DNA from: Streptomyces venezuelae
GTDB taxonomy: Bacteria; Actinomycetota; Actinomycetes; Streptomycetales; Streptomycetaceae
Reading direction: 5' to 3'
Assembly (NCBI RefSeq): GCF_008642335.1
Contig: NZ_CP029191.1
Coordinates: forward strand, 806,001-870,000
DNA: 64,000 nucleotides
The position numbers and the translations under genes are program-made. The notes beneath the pieces are model-generated. The model had not been told where the DNA came from. It saw only the letters and a program-made list of their open reading frames with translations, and searched no databases. Shown piece by piece: positions 16,490 to 27,322 of the stretch. Numbering within the stretch: position 1 is the first letter of the stretch; each line of letters opens with the position of its first letter.

Positions 16490-17022
16490 CCCCTCCGCAC
16501 CCCGAGCCGCCCCTCCAGCTGCGCGAGCAACTCGCCGAGGAGTCCGCTGAGTTGCCCCTGCCCGGTGCCGTCGAGCACGGACAGGACGACCGTTTCGTAC
16601 GCGAGCTGCTCCGGCAGGATCGCGTCGACCAGGTCGCGTCCCGCGTCCGTGAGGCCGACGTGCGCGACCCGCCGGTCCCGCGCGTCGGCGCGCCGCTCGA
16701 CGAGCTCCCGCTCCTGCAGCAGCTTGAGCCGTTTGGTGACGGCGGCCCCCGAGGAGAAGGTCTCGCGGGCCAGCTCGCCGGGTGTCAGCTCGTGTCCGGT
16801 GCGGCGCAACGCGCCGAGCAGGTCGAACTCGGCGCGGGTCAGGCCCGCCCGGCGCAGCGGCGCGTCCTCGGCCTGCTGGAGGAGGGCCGCGCAGCGGTTG
16901 ATGCGGCCGATCACCTCCATGGGCCCGGTGTCGATGTCGGGCCGGACCGTCTGCCACTGCCGCACCACCGCGGCCACGGTGTCCCCGCCGTGGCCGGCCA
17001 CCGGACCGTTCTCCGTCGTCAT
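16486..17022 (-). CDS. MarR-family transcriptional regulator
   Basis: A 178-aa MarR protein: LTRAEFDLLGALRRTGHELTPGELARETF, then the recognition helix SSGAAVTKRLKLLQERELVE and wing RRADARDRRVAHVGLTDAG. Its ATG at 17022 overlaps the FUSC exporter stop by 4 bases (ATGA) and also has GGGAGGG upstream, so it is translationally coupled to that gene. This is a common layout for a regulator of an aromatic-acid or drug efflux protein. Confidence 0.88.
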   Translation of the reverse strand: MTTENGPVAGHGGDTVAAVVRQWQTVRPDIDTGPMEVIGRINRCAALLQQAEDAPLRRAGLTRAEFDLLGALRRTGHELTPGELARETFSSGAAVTKRLKLLQERELVERRADARDRRVAHVGLTDAGRDLVDAILPEQLAYETVVLSVLDGTGQGQLSGLLGELLAQLEGRLGVRRG

Positions 17023-18731
17023 GCTCGTGCGCCCTCCCAGGCGTCGGCGGCCCCTGCGCGGGCCCGCGTCCCCTGACCGTTCTCTCCGCCGTGGCCGTGC
17101 AGCCTGCGGACCGTCGCCGCGAGCGTACGGTGTCCGGCGCGTTCGGCGGCGAGCACCCGCTGTTCCGGCAGGGCGCGCTGCCACCATTCGCCGGCGGCCG
17201 CGTCCGCGGCGGTGCGCAGGTCGACGAGAGCGGCGGTGAGGCGGCGCCGGGCGGGTTCGGCCGCACCCGCGCCCGCGAGGGCCGCCTCGGCGTGCTGCCG
17301 CGCCCGGTCGGTGGCTTCGATGGCCTTTTCGATGTGGTCGGCGGCGCGCCTGTTGGTGACGAGGACGGCGGCCGCGACGCCGAGCACGGCGCCCACGAGG
17401 GTGTCCACGACGCGGTCGAGGATCAGTTCGCCGGGCTGCTGGAACCGCGCGAACTCGGTGACGAGCAGCGCCATCGGCGTCACGCAGACGCTGCCCAGCC
17501 AGTAGTTGCGGGTGATCAGCGCCTCCGCGCCGAAGGCGAGGGCGAGGCAGCACACGATGAGTTCGGCGTGACCGAGGTGCGCGAACGGTGCGATCGCGGC
17601 GAAGGCGAGCACCCCGATGAGGTTGCCGACCACGCGCTGCACGCCCCGGTTCCAGGTGAGGGTGACGTTGGCCTGGTAGAGGGAGGCGGCCGTGACCAGG
17701 GCCCAGTAGGGGCGGCCGATGCCGAGCGCGAGCGAGGCGTACCCGGCGAGGGCGCAGCCGACGGCGGTGCGCAGCGCGACGGGCAGCAGCGGCGAGCCGG
17801 GGGCGAGCCGCCGCCACAGCGGCACCTTGGAGCCCGCGAGTTCGGCGTCGACGCCGAGAAGTTCCTCCTCCTCGCCGGGGTGTACGCCGCGGGGGCGTGG
17901 GACGGCGCCGGTGCCGCGCAGCCCGGCCGCCCAGGTGCGGAGCGCGTCGGGGTCGGCGGCCTCGGGCACGGCAAGGGCCTCCTCGGCGCGGACGACGAGG
18001 CGGGCGAGGGCGCGCCGGGCCTGCACGGTCCGGGTGCCGGTGGCGAGCAGGGACTGCCAGGCGGCGTGCACGGCTCCGGCCGCGGCGGCGCGGGCCCGCT
18101 CGGTGCCGGGTGCGGTGGCGTCGGCGTGCGCGGCCTCGGCGTAGGCGGCGGTGGCGTGCAGGGCGCGTGCGGTGGCGCGGCGCTCGGGTCCGTGCGGGCG
18201 CACCAGGGCGGGCGCCATGCCGACGAGCCAGGCCACGGCGCCGCCCGCGAGGGTGAGGGCGAGGTGTCCTGGGACCTGGCCGAGGGTCTGCGGCGCGAAG
18301 AGGGTCGCCGAGCTGATGAACGTGAAGATCAGGTGGCCCGGCGGTCCTACGCGTGTGGCGTCGCAGAGCGTCTTCTGTGCCGCGGCGAGCAGGGCGCCGA
18401 CCGCGACGAGGACCGCGGCGGAGCCGGTGAGCGAGGCGGTGACCAGGGCGACGGCGATGCTCGCGGTCATGCCCGCGACGACTCCGGCCAGGATCCTGGC
18501 GCGCGCGGCGTAGGGGAAGTTGTGGGTGTACAGGGCGCAGAAGGATCCGGCCATCGTGTACATCACGAGGTCGAGCCTGCCGAGGGCGAGCAGCGTCAGG
18601 TTCGGCAGGGCGGTGGCCACGACGACGCTGGTCGCGGGCTTGAACCAGATGTCGGACGGCTTGCCGGGCCGCAGCACACCGGCGAGCGGGAGCCTGCGGG
18701 CGCGAACGGGACGGGGTGCGGCTTCGGTCAT
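17019..18731 (-). CDS. FUSC-family inner membrane exporter (aromatic-acid-exporter-like)
   Basis: A 570-aa membrane protein with two hydrophobic blocks: residues ~25-180 (WFKPATSVVVATALPNLTLLA, MYTMAGSFCALYTHNFPYAARARILAG) and ~330-500 (LRTAVGCALAGYASLALGIGRPYWALVTAASLYQ). A cytoplasmic region rich in Ala and Arg lies between. This duplicated layout and the second block's pattern match the FUSC / YccS-type exporter family. It is expected to export small acids or amphiphiles. Start ATG 18731; the upstream frame to 19292 is not homologous. First gene of an operon with the MarR gene. Confidence 0.83.
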   Translation of the reverse strand: MTEAAPRPVRARRLPLAGVLRPGKPSDIWFKPATSVVVATALPNLTLLALGRLDLVMYTMAGSFCALYTHNFPYAARARILAGVVAGMTASIAVALVTASLTGSAAVLVAVGALLAAAQKTLCDATRVGPPGHLIFTFISSATLFAPQTLGQVPGHLALTLAGGAVAWLVGMAPALVRPHGPERRATARALHATAAYAEAAHADATAPGTERARAAAAGAVHAAWQSLLATGTRTVQARRALARLVVRAEEALAVPEAADPDALRTWAAGLRGTGAVPRPRGVHPGEEEELLGVDAELAGSKVPLWRRLAPGSPLLPVALRTAVGCALAGYASLALGIGRPYWALVTAASLYQANVTLTWNRGVQRVVGNLIGVLAFAAIAPFAHLGHAELIVCCLALAFGAEALITRNYWLGSVCVTPMALLVTEFARFQQPGELILDRVVDTLVGAVLGVAAAVLVTNRRAADHIEKAIEATDRARQHAEAALAGAGAAEPARRRLTAALVDLRTAADAAAGEWWQRALPEQRVLAAERAGHRTLAATVRRLHGHGGENGQGTRARAGAADAWEGARA

Positions 18732-18947
18732 GCCCAAAAGGTTAGCAAGTGTTTTACTCACGAACGATTGCGAGTGACCCAGGTGACAGGTGCCGGAGGC
18801 ACGTCCGGCGTCGCGCTCGCTCCCCCGTGCTCCCCGTGCACCCCCATGCGCTCGCGTACGGGGGCCCGCGCGTGGGCATCGACCCGACGACACCGTTCGG
18901 CAGTTGACACCGTTCGACGGCTGACGCCGTCGACAGGGGAGGGTGCC

Positions 18948-19502
18948 GTGCACGGACCGGCACAGGCCGCCTGGCTGCTCGTCGCGCTCTGCGCGGGCAC
19001 CGGGGCCTACTGTCTGCTGCGCATGCGCAGCCGGATCGAGGAACAGCGCCGCACGGCGGGCGGCGAGGCGCTCATGGGTTTCGGGATGGCGGTGATGGCC
19101 GTGCCCGCGGCCGTGCTCGCGCCACCGCGCTGGGCGTGGCTGGTCTACGCCGCGGTGTTCGGCGCTGCCGCGCTGCACGCCGTGTGGGCGGCCCGCGCCC
19201 ACCCCCACCACCTGCACCACCTCGTCGGCGCGTTCGCGATGGTCTACATGTCGGTGGCGATGGCCACGGCGCCCGGCGCGCACGCGGGCCACGGGGGCGC
19301 CGGCGCTCCCGCGCTGACCGGCGTGCTCCTGCTGTACTTCGCCGGGTACGTCCTGTGGTCCGGTGCGCGCCTTGCCCCCCGCGCGGTCTCGGCACCGGCG
19401 GGCGGCGCGGCGGTGCTGGGGTGGGCGGACCGCTCGGAGCTGGCACTGGCGTGCCGGCTGTCGATGGGGATCGGGATGGTGGCGATGCTGTTGACGCTGT
19501 AG
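18948..19502 (+). CDS. DUF5134 multi-pass membrane protein
   Basis: A 184-aa protein with about five or six membrane helices. A histidine cluster HPHHLHHLVGAFAMVYMS near residue 90 and HAGHGG soon after are typical of the DUF5134 family common in Streptomyces and Mycobacterium. The His-rich motif suggests metal binding, but the function is unknown. GTG 18948 has GGGGAGGG just upstream. The upstream gap (18732-18947) has two copies of GACACCGTTCG about 15 bases apart and no gene. Confidence 0.78.
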   Translation: MHGPAQAAWLLVALCAGTGAYCLLRMRSRIEEQRRTAGGEALMGFGMAVMAVPAAVLAPPRWAWLVYAAVFGAAALHAVWAARAHPHHLHHLVGAFAMVYMSVAMATAPGAHAGHGGAGAPALTGVLLLYFAGYVLWSGARLAPRAVSAPAGGAAVLGWADRSELALACRLSMGIGMVAMLLTL

Positions 19503-19531
19503 GAGACAGGAGTGGTGGGCACGCGCCCCCG

Positions 19532-20173
19532 TCAGCGCCCTGTCAGCGCGGCCAGTGCCGTGAGGCCGTCGATCCGCAGGTCCGCCGTGTCGGCGACGTC
19601 GGGATGGTCGGCCCAGTAGTGCCCCCAGGGGCCGCGGCGGATGTGGGCCGTCCGCAGACCTGCCCGCTGGGCGGGGAAGATGTCGTGCGCGGGATGGTCG
19701 CCGACGTGGAGCGTGGCCTGCGGGTCGGCCTGGGCCGCTTCGAGCACATGCGTGAAGAAGTCCGGATCGGGCTTGGCCACGCCCCAGTCGCCCGAGGTGG
19801 CGATGTGATCGGCGGGCAGGTCCAGGGCGCGCAGGAGTTCCGCCGTGCGCGCCGTGCCCTCCCCCGCGACGACGACGCGGATGCCCAGCTTCTGGAGGCC
19901 TCCGAGGGCGGGCCGTACGTCGGGGTACAGGTCGGCCTCGCTCAAGTGCTCGCCCCGGCCCGCCGTCTCGCGGGCGCGGCAGGCGGAGGCGATGTCCATG
20001 TCAGGGCTGACGAGCCGCAGCGCGTCGGCCCGGTCGCCGCCCTGGGCGACGACGGCTCCGACGAGCGCGGACAGGGTGTGGCGCGGCACCCGCAGCCAGT
20101 CCGCCCACGACGCCCAGTAGCGGTCGTCCTTGGTGAGGGTCTCCCCCACGTCGAACACGATGGTCTCGATCAT
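19532..20173 (-). CDS. HAD-superfamily hydrolase
   Basis: A 213-aa HAD protein. Motif I is VFDVGETLT (nucleophile Asp). The motif III lysine lies in WGVAKPDPDFF and motif IV is LHVGDHPAHDI. A helical cap lies at ~15-85. The usual second Asp of motif I (DxD) is replaced by Gly, as in some non-phosphatase or structural HAD proteins. ATG 20173 gives the normal family N-terminus (MIETIVFDVG). Substrate unknown. Confidence 0.83.
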   Translation of the reverse strand: MIETIVFDVGETLTKDDRYWASWADWLRVPRHTLSALVGAVVAQGGDRADALRLVSPDMDIASACRARETAGRGEHLSEADLYPDVRPALGGLQKLGIRVVVAGEGTARTAELLRALDLPADHIATSGDWGVAKPDPDFFTHVLEAAQADPQATLHVGDHPAHDIFPAQRAGLRTAHIRRGPWGHYWADHPDVADTADLRIDGLTALAALTGR

Positions 20174-20313
20174 CAACCGCACACTAACGGCCACCCGGCG
20201 CCCGGCCCGGGACGTCACCCGTACGCGAGATACACCCGTGTCGGCCGTGGCGTGCGTCACTTGAAGTGGCAGCCCATACCCTCGGGTAGCCCGACCCTCA
20301 TAGGCTGGGCGTC

Positions 20314-21249
20314 ATGATGGTCCCCGTCGCACTGCTGCTGCTGGGCGCCCTGACCGCTGTCGTCGCCCCCCGGATGCTCGCGCGGGCCGACTGGCCGGAG
20401 CGCGAACCCGTGGTCGCGCTGTGGGCGTGGCAGTGCGTGGTGGCGGGAGTCCTGCTCTGCTGCGCGCTCTCGATGGTTCTGAGCGCGGCCGCCGCCTGGC
20501 AGGCCGTGCGCGGCCATGTCTTCGCGCCCGCGCCGCACGACGTGGTCGAGGCGTACGCGCTGCAGGCACCCGGCCCCTGGGCCCCGGCGACCGCGGTGGT
20601 CCTCGCCTGCGGCGGTGTGTGGAGCGCGGTCATGCTGGCCAGGGAGATCGTGCGGGCGCGGGCCCGGCGGGCGGGCAGCAGGGCCGAACTGCTCGTGCGT
20701 TCCCCGCTGTTGCCCGGCGAGGAGCCGGGCACCAACCGTCTCGTCGTCCTGGAGGGCGAGCGCCCCGACGCCTGGTGGCTGCCGGGGCAGGCACCCCAAC
20801 TGGTCATCACCACCGCCGCGTTGCGTCGCCTGAAGGGGCGTCAGCTGGATGCGGTGCTCGCCCACGAGCAGGGTCACGCGCAGGCCAGGCACGACTGGTT
20901 GCTGTACTGCTCGGGCGCGCTGGCCATCGGGTTCCCGCAGGTGCGGGTGTTCGCGGCGTTCCGCGACGAGATGCACCGACTGGTGGAGCTGGCCGCCGAC
21001 GACGTGGCGTCGCGCCGCTTCGGCCGGCTGACCATCGCTCTCGCGCTGGTCGAACTGAACGAGGACCGCGGTGTCTTCGGCCCCTGCCCGGCCCATCAGG
21101 CGCACGTCCCGCAGCGCGTGCACCGTCTCCTCGCGGCCCGCCCGCGCCTCACCGCGGGCCGCAGGCTCCGGCTGACGGCGACGGCGGCGCTGGTCCCGGT
21201 GATCCCCGTCCTCGTCACGTTCGTACCGGGCCTGCGCGCACTCGGCTGA
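20314..21249 (+). CDS. M56-family (BlaR1-like) membrane metallopeptidase
   Basis: A 311-aa protein with membrane helices at ~2-20, ~38-62, ~92-112 and ~285-305. The zinc motif is HEQGH at 184-188, with a downstream Glu in VELAADDV. This fits the protease part of BlaR1/MecR1-type sensors, without the extracellular penicillin-binding domain. Such genes normally sit next to a BlaI/CopY repressor, but none is seen in either neighbour here. Start ATG 20314, or ATG 20317. Confidence 0.85.
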   Translation: MMVPVALLLLGALTAVVAPRMLARADWPEREPVVALWAWQCVVAGVLLCCALSMVLSAAAAWQAVRGHVFAPAPHDVVEAYALQAPGPWAPATAVVLACGGVWSAVMLAREIVRARARRAGSRAELLVRSPLLPGEEPGTNRLVVLEGERPDAWWLPGQAPQLVITTAALRRLKGRQLDAVLAHEQGHAQARHDWLLYCSGALAIGFPQVRVFAAFRDEMHRLVELAADDVASRRFGRLTIALALVELNEDRGVFGPCPAHQAHVPQRVHRLLAARPRLTAGRRLRLTATAALVPVIPVLVTFVPGLRALG

Positions 21250-21328
21250 ACCCTTGACGGGCCGCGCGCGCCACGCCCCGCCGCTCCCGGGATGGCATAG
21301 GCCGCGCCCTGTCGGCGAGGATCACTTC

Positions 21329-22015
21329 ATGTACTCCGCGCCCACCGACACCCCGACCCGACCGCCCGGCGCACGGGCCGCGCTCACCGCCGCGGCTCTC
21401 GGCGTGCCGTCGCTCGTCCTGCTCCTCCTGGTCGCACTGGAGTGGCGGCCGCTGCTCTCGCTCGACGGGGACATCTCGCGCACCACCCACCGCTGGGCGG
21501 TGGACGAGTCCGGCGTGACGCGTGTCTGCCGCGTCCTCACCGACTGGGTGTGGGACCCCTGGACGATGCGCGCCCTGTGCGCCGTGGTCGTGATCCGGCT
21601 CGCGCTGCGCGGGGCGCTGTGGCTCGCGCTCTGGCTGACCGGCACCTGCGCGGTCGGCTCCGCGCTGCAGCAGGGCCTCAAGGCCGCGGTGGACCGGCCG
21701 CGGCCGGTCTGGCCGGACCCGGTGGACTCCGCGCACTACGCGGCGTTCCCGTCGGGGCACGCGATGACGGCGGTGCTCGTCTGCGGCCTGCTCCTGTGGG
21801 TGCTGCGCCTGTACGGTGCCCGGCCGGCCGTGTGGCGGGCCTGTCTGGCCCTCGCCGTGATCTCCGTCGTCGGCGTCGGCGTGACCCGTATCTGGCTCGG
21901 TGTGCACTGGCCGACGGACGTCGTGGGCGGTTGGCTGCTCGGAGCCCTGATGGTGGCGCTGGCCGTCACGACGTACGCGTACGGGCCCGCCCGGCGCACG
22001 CCCGACACGACGTGA
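21329..22015 (+). CDS. PAP2-family membrane phosphatase
   Basis: A 228-aa protein with about six membrane helices and all three PAP2 motifs: KAAVDRPRP, FPSGHAMTAVL and TRIWLGVHWPTDVVGG. It likely removes phosphate from a lipid pyrophosphate or phosphatidate on the outer side of the membrane. Start ATG 21329 with GCGAGG upstream. Followed on the same strand by a HAD gene 58 bases later. Confidence 0.88.
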   Translation: MYSAPTDTPTRPPGARAALTAAALGVPSLVLLLLVALEWRPLLSLDGDISRTTHRWAVDESGVTRVCRVLTDWVWDPWTMRALCAVVVIRLALRGALWLALWLTGTCAVGSALQQGLKAAVDRPRPVWPDPVDSAHYAAFPSGHAMTAVLVCGLLLWVLRLYGARPAVWRACLALAVISVVGVGVTRIWLGVHWPTDVVGGWLLGALMVALAVTTYAYGPARRTPDTT

Positions 22016-22073
22016 CCGCGCACGGCGGTCACCCACCACGTCACCACCCCCGACGCTTTGGAGGCTTCCGCAC

Positions 22074-22769
22074 ATGACCATCAAGGGCGTGCTCTTCGAC
22101 TTCTCCGGGACGCTGTTCCGCATCGAGTCGGCCGTGTCCTGGCTGCGGTCCGCACTCGCGGAGCTCGAAGTGCCGCTGTCCGACGGCGAGTCGGCGCGGG
22201 CGGCCGAGGCGCTGGAGAGGGCGGGCGCGCTCCCCGGCGGCGCCCACCCGGCCTCCGTGCCGGACCACCTGGCCGACCTGTGGTCCACCCGCGACCGGAC
22301 CGCCGAGCTGCACCGCGCCGCCTTCACCGGCCTGGCCCGCGAGGTGCCGCTCCCCGACCCGCGGCTCTACGACGCGCTGTACGCCCGGCACATGACCCCA
22401 CCGGCGTGGCAGCCCTATGCCGACGCCGCGGAGGTCCTGGCCGGGCTGCGGGAGCGTGGCATCGGGGTGGCGGTGGTGAGCAACATCGGGTGGGATCTGC
22501 GGCCGGTCTTCCGCGCCCATGGTCTTGACGCGTACGTCGACGCGTACGTCCTGTCGTACGAGCACGAGATCCAGAAGCCCGACCCGCGGCTCTTCGCCGT
22601 GGCCTGCGACGCGCTGGGCGTCGATCCGCGGGAGGCCCTGATGGTCGGAGACGACCGGCGGGCGGACGGCGGCGCGGCCGGGCTCGGGTGTGCGGTGCAC
22701 TTCGTCGAGCATCTGCCGGTGGAACGGCGGCCCGGAGCCCTGCGACCCGTGCTCGGACTCGTCGGATGA
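22074..22769 (+). CDS. HAD-superfamily hydrolase (IA-like)
   Basis: A 231-aa HAD protein. Motif I is VLFDFSGTLFR, with the usual second Asp replaced by Ser. It has a helical cap at ~20-100, motif II VVSNIGWD, the motif III lysine in EIQKPDPRLFAVAC, and motif IV MVGDDRRADGG. GGAGG lies ten bases before ATG 22074. The substitution in motif I makes an ordinary phosphatase role less sure. Probably co-transcribed with the PAP2 gene upstream. Confidence 0.83.
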   Translation: MTIKGVLFDFSGTLFRIESAVSWLRSALAELEVPLSDGESARAAEALERAGALPGGAHPASVPDHLADLWSTRDRTAELHRAAFTGLAREVPLPDPRLYDALYARHMTPPAWQPYADAAEVLAGLRERGIGVAVVSNIGWDLRPVFRAHGLDAYVDAYVLSYEHEIQKPDPRLFAVACDALGVDPREALMVGDDRRADGGAAGLGCAVHFVEHLPVERRPGALRPVLGLVG

Positions 22770-22836
22770 CACAGGCTCCGAGTCCGGGGCAGGCAACACT
22801 CCCCCGCGGTGCTGCCTGCCCCGGGCCCGCACTGAG

Positions 22837-22854
22837 TATATTGGCTCGGAGCCA
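22837..22854 (+). promoter_or_regulatory. Promoter -10 and palindromic operator before a TetR gene
   Basis: A TATATT hexamer at 22837-22842 is followed directly by TGGCTC-G-GAGCCA, a perfect 6+1+6 inverted repeat at 22842-22854. It lies about 20 bases before the TetR start codon and its AGGAG site. A TetR dimer here would cover the transcription start, so autorepression is likely. No good -35 box is visible. Confidence 0.6.
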
Positions 22855-23499
22855 GTCAACGCAGGAGTTACAGGATGTCCCCGCGCAGTCCGTCGGTCAA
22901 TGAAGAATTGCGCAGACGTTCCCGGGAGCGGCTGCTGCAGGCGACGGTGGAGCTGGTCGGCGAGCACGGGTACGAGGCGACGACGCTCGGGCACATCGCC
23001 GACCGCGCCGGCGCCGCCCGCGGCCTGGTGTCGTACTACTTCCCGGGCAAACGCCAACTGCTGCAGTCGGCCGTGCACCGGCTCATGCACCGCACGCTGG
23101 AGGAGGCGCTGGAGCGGGAGCCGCGCACCGAGGACGGGCACGAACGTCTCGCGCGGGCCGTCGACGCGATCCTGGGCCTCGCCGTCGACGAACCGCTGCT
23201 CATGCGCACGCACATGGCGGGCATCCTCCAGGCGGAGGGGTTCGTGCAATGTCCCGAGCAGCAGCGGCTCGCGGAGCTGCTGCGCGACACCGTCGTGCGG
23301 TACGGGTCGCCGGACCCCGACCGGGACTATCCGCTGCTGCGCGCCCTCCTGATGGGCGCGGTCTTCGCGCTGCTCATCCCCGGGGCGCCGATGCCTCTGG
23401 AGACGCTGCGCGCCGAGCTGTTCCAGCGGTACGACCTCGACTGGAAGCTCGGTCTCCCGCCGGGCGGTGAACCGCCCGACGGGATCTCTCCGAACGGGA

Positions 23500-25002
<1,503 letters not shown>

Positions 25003-25019
25003 TGCGTCCTCCCTTGTCG

Positions 25020-25037
25020 CCGTTCACAGTTGAACGG
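25020..25037. promoter_or_regulatory. Inverted repeat upstream of the LVIVD gene
   Basis: CCGTTCA and TGAACGG are separated by CAGT, about 17 bases upstream of the GTG at 25002. A further copy of the half-site (GGTTCACGG) follows on the far side. Positioned as an operator over the ribosome site or transcript start. Regulator unknown. Confidence 0.45.
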
Positions 25038-25181
25038 TTCACGGACACCCGAAGTATCGTGCTCATCATGCACAGATCAACAGAGGGGAAACGGACCCGT
25101 AACGAGAGTTTCTGATCGCGAGCTGTCATTCGCGTGCTAGTACGGACCCCAACTCGTCGCCGTGTGCCGCAGGAGGTCTCC

Positions 25182-25841
25182 GTGCTCAACCGTCGTACAT
25201 CCGCCGTCACCGCGTTCCTGGCGGCAGCCGTTCTCACGCTCGGAGGGTGCGACTCCGACGGGGGCGGCGGGAGCGGGCGGGACACCGGTCCCAAGTCCGC
25301 CGCCGAGCCCTCGGTGATCGCGCCGGGCAAGCCGGGCGAGACCGCGGCGACGATGTCCGCGAAGGACGCCGCGCGGCAGAGATCCGAGGACGACTCCCCC
25401 AACTCGGCCGACTTCACCTACACGCAGATGATGATCGTGCACCACGGCCAGGCCCTGGAGATGACCGAACTCGCACCGAAGCGGGCGGAGTCGGAGCGCG
25501 TGAAGCGGCTCGCCTCCCGCATCGCCGCCGCGCAACGGCCGGAGATCGGCGCGATGCGGGGCTGGCTGAAGAAGCACGGCGGCCCGCGCGAGCACGCCGG
25601 GCACGACCACGCGAGCATGCCGGGCATGGCCAGTGCGGCACAGCTGAAGCAGTTGCGCGCCGCGAAGGGCAAGGCGTTCGACGAACTCTTCCTGAAGCTG
25701 ATGATCACGCATCACAGCGGGGCGGTCACGATGGCCGCGGACGTGCTCTCCGAGGGGAACAACATCCAGGTCGAGGAGATGGCGAACGACGTGGTGGCGC
25801 AGCAGTCGAGCGAGATCGGGCGGATGCGGGAGATGGACTGA
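25182..25841 (+). CDS. DUF305-domain lipoprotein
   Basis: A 219-aa lipoprotein. The signal ends in VLTLGGC, a lipobox whose Cys (residue 23) would be lipidated, followed by a Gly/Ser linker. The body holds two DUF305 units: FTYTQMMIVHHGQALEMTELA and FDELFLKLMITHHSGAVTMA. Each carries an MI(V/T)HH pair proposed to bind metal, often copper. Start GTG 25182 with AGGAGG six bases upstream. Divergent from the LVIVD gene across a short gap. Confidence 0.86.
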   Translation: MLNRRTSAVTAFLAAAVLTLGGCDSDGGGGSGRDTGPKSAAEPSVIAPGKPGETAATMSAKDAARQRSEDDSPNSADFTYTQMMIVHHGQALEMTELAPKRAESERVKRLASRIAAAQRPEIGAMRGWLKKHGGPREHAGHDHASMPGMASAAQLKQLRAAKGKAFDELFLKLMITHHSGAVTMAADVLSEGNNIQVEEMANDVVAQQSSEIGRMREMD

Positions 25842-25951
25842 CGCGGTCCTGGCCCACCGAATCGCACGGATGGCCCCGCACCCCTGACATCACGCTCCCC
25901 TGGTGCGATGCTGAGACCGTCCCGGGCTCGTCTCGCGGAAGGAGCACCGCC

Positions 25952-27319
25952 GTGCTGCAGGTCGCCGTCGTCGGTTCGGGTCCCAGCGGGGTGTACGCCG
26001 CGCAGTCCCTGGTGCAGCAGGACCGGGTGCCGGACGTGCGGGTGGACGTGCTCGACCGCCTCCCCTGCCCGTACGGCCTGGTGCGGTACGGCGTGGCGCC
26101 GGACCACGAGAAGATCAAGTCGCTGCAGAACAACCTGCGCACGGTCCTCGAGCACGAGCGCGTGCGTTTCCTCGGCGCCGTCGAGATCGGCCCCGGCGCG
26201 CTCCCTCCGGCCCGGCTCCTCGGTCTCTACCACGCGGTGGTCTACTGCGTCGGCGCGGCGGCGGACCGCAGGCTCGGGGTGCCCGGCGAGGACCTGCCGG
26301 GCAGCTTCTCGGCGACCGAGTTCGTCTCCTGGTACAGCGCGCATCCGGACGCGCCGGTGGACGTGTCCGCGCAGGACGGGTTCGTGCGGGACGTGGAGTC
26401 CGCCGTCGTCATCGGGGTCGGCAACGTCGCGGTGGACGTCGCCCGCATGCTGGTGCGCGGCGCCGCCGAACTCCTCCCCACGGACATGCCGGACGCGGCG
26501 CTCGGGGTGCTCGCGGGCAGCCGGGTGCGCGAGGTGTCGATGGTGGGCCGGCGCGGTCCTTCGCAGGCGCGGTTCACCACGAAGGAGCTGCGGGAGCTCG
26601 GCGCGCTGCCGGACACGGAGGTCCTGGTGGACCCGGCGGAACTGGCGCTTGACCCCGCGTTCGCCGACCCGTCGGGACTGCCCGCGGCGAGCCGTCGCAA
26701 CGTGGAGGTGCTGCGCGGCTGGGCCGAGCGCCCCGAGCGGGGTCTGGCGCGCCGGATCAGGCTGCGCTTCTTCCTGCGCCCGGCCTCCCTGACGGCGGGG
26801 CCGACGGGGCACGTCGCCGGGACCCGGGTCGAGCGGACCCTGCCGGACGGCTCGGGCGGCGTGACGGGGTCGGGGCGGTACGAGGACATTCCGGCGCAGC
26901 TGGTGCTGCGCTCGGTGGGCTACCGCGGGGTGCCCATCGAGGGTCTGCCGTTCGACGCGGGGCGGGGCACGGTGCCCCACGCGGCGGGACGGGTGCTGCG
27001 CGACGGGGTGCCGGCGCCCGGCGAGTACGTGGCGGGCTGGATCAAGCGCGGCCCGACCGGCGTCATCGGCACGAACCGCCCGTGCTCCAAGGAGACGGTG
27101 CTCTCCTTGCTGGACGACGCCCCCGCTCTCGCACGGAGGCAGGTCCCGGAGGATCCCCTGACCGGGCTCCGGGCGGCCGGAGTGCACCCGGTCGAGTGGC
27201 CGGGCTGGCTGGCCATCGAACGCGCGGAGGCGGCACTCGGCCGCTCGCTCGGCCGCACGATCGTCAAGATCCCGGACTGGGAGGGGCTGCGGGCGGCGGC
27301 TCGGGGAGCCGCGAGCTAG
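25952..27319 (+). CDS. FprA-like ferredoxin-NADP+ reductase (adrenodoxin reductase family)
   Basis: A 455-aa flavoprotein. The FAD site is VAVVGSGPSGVYAAQSL at the N-terminus. Next comes the family signature PCPYGLVRYGVAPDHEKIKSLQ, then the NADP site VVIGVGNVAVDVARML near 155, and RGPTGVIGTNRPCSKETV near the end. It transfers electrons between NADPH and a ferredoxin, for example for cytochrome P450s. GTG 25952 has GGAAGGAG eight bases upstream. The longer frame from 25247 overlaps the DUF305 gene and is not real. Confidence 0.9.
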   Translation: MLQVAVVGSGPSGVYAAQSLVQQDRVPDVRVDVLDRLPCPYGLVRYGVAPDHEKIKSLQNNLRTVLEHERVRFLGAVEIGPGALPPARLLGLYHAVVYCVGAAADRRLGVPGEDLPGSFSATEFVSWYSAHPDAPVDVSAQDGFVRDVESAVVIGVGNVAVDVARMLVRGAAELLPTDMPDAALGVLAGSRVREVSMVGRRGPSQARFTTKELRELGALPDTEVLVDPAELALDPAFADPSGLPAASRRNVEVLRGWAERPERGLARRIRLRFFLRPASLTAGPTGHVAGTRVERTLPDGSGGVTGSGRYEDIPAQLVLRSVGYRGVPIEGLPFDAGRGTVPHAAGRVLRDGVPAPGEYVAGWIKRGPTGVIGTNRPCSKETVLSLLDDAPALARRQVPEDPLTGLRAAGVHPVEWPGWLAIERAEAALGRSLGRTIVKIPDWEGLRAAARGAAS

Positions 27320-27322
27320 TCG

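Noticed and set aside
17091..18947. Extended N-terminus of the DUF5134 frame back to 17091
   Set aside because: It runs through the FUSC gene in shadow. GTG 18948 with GGGGAGGG is the obvious start.
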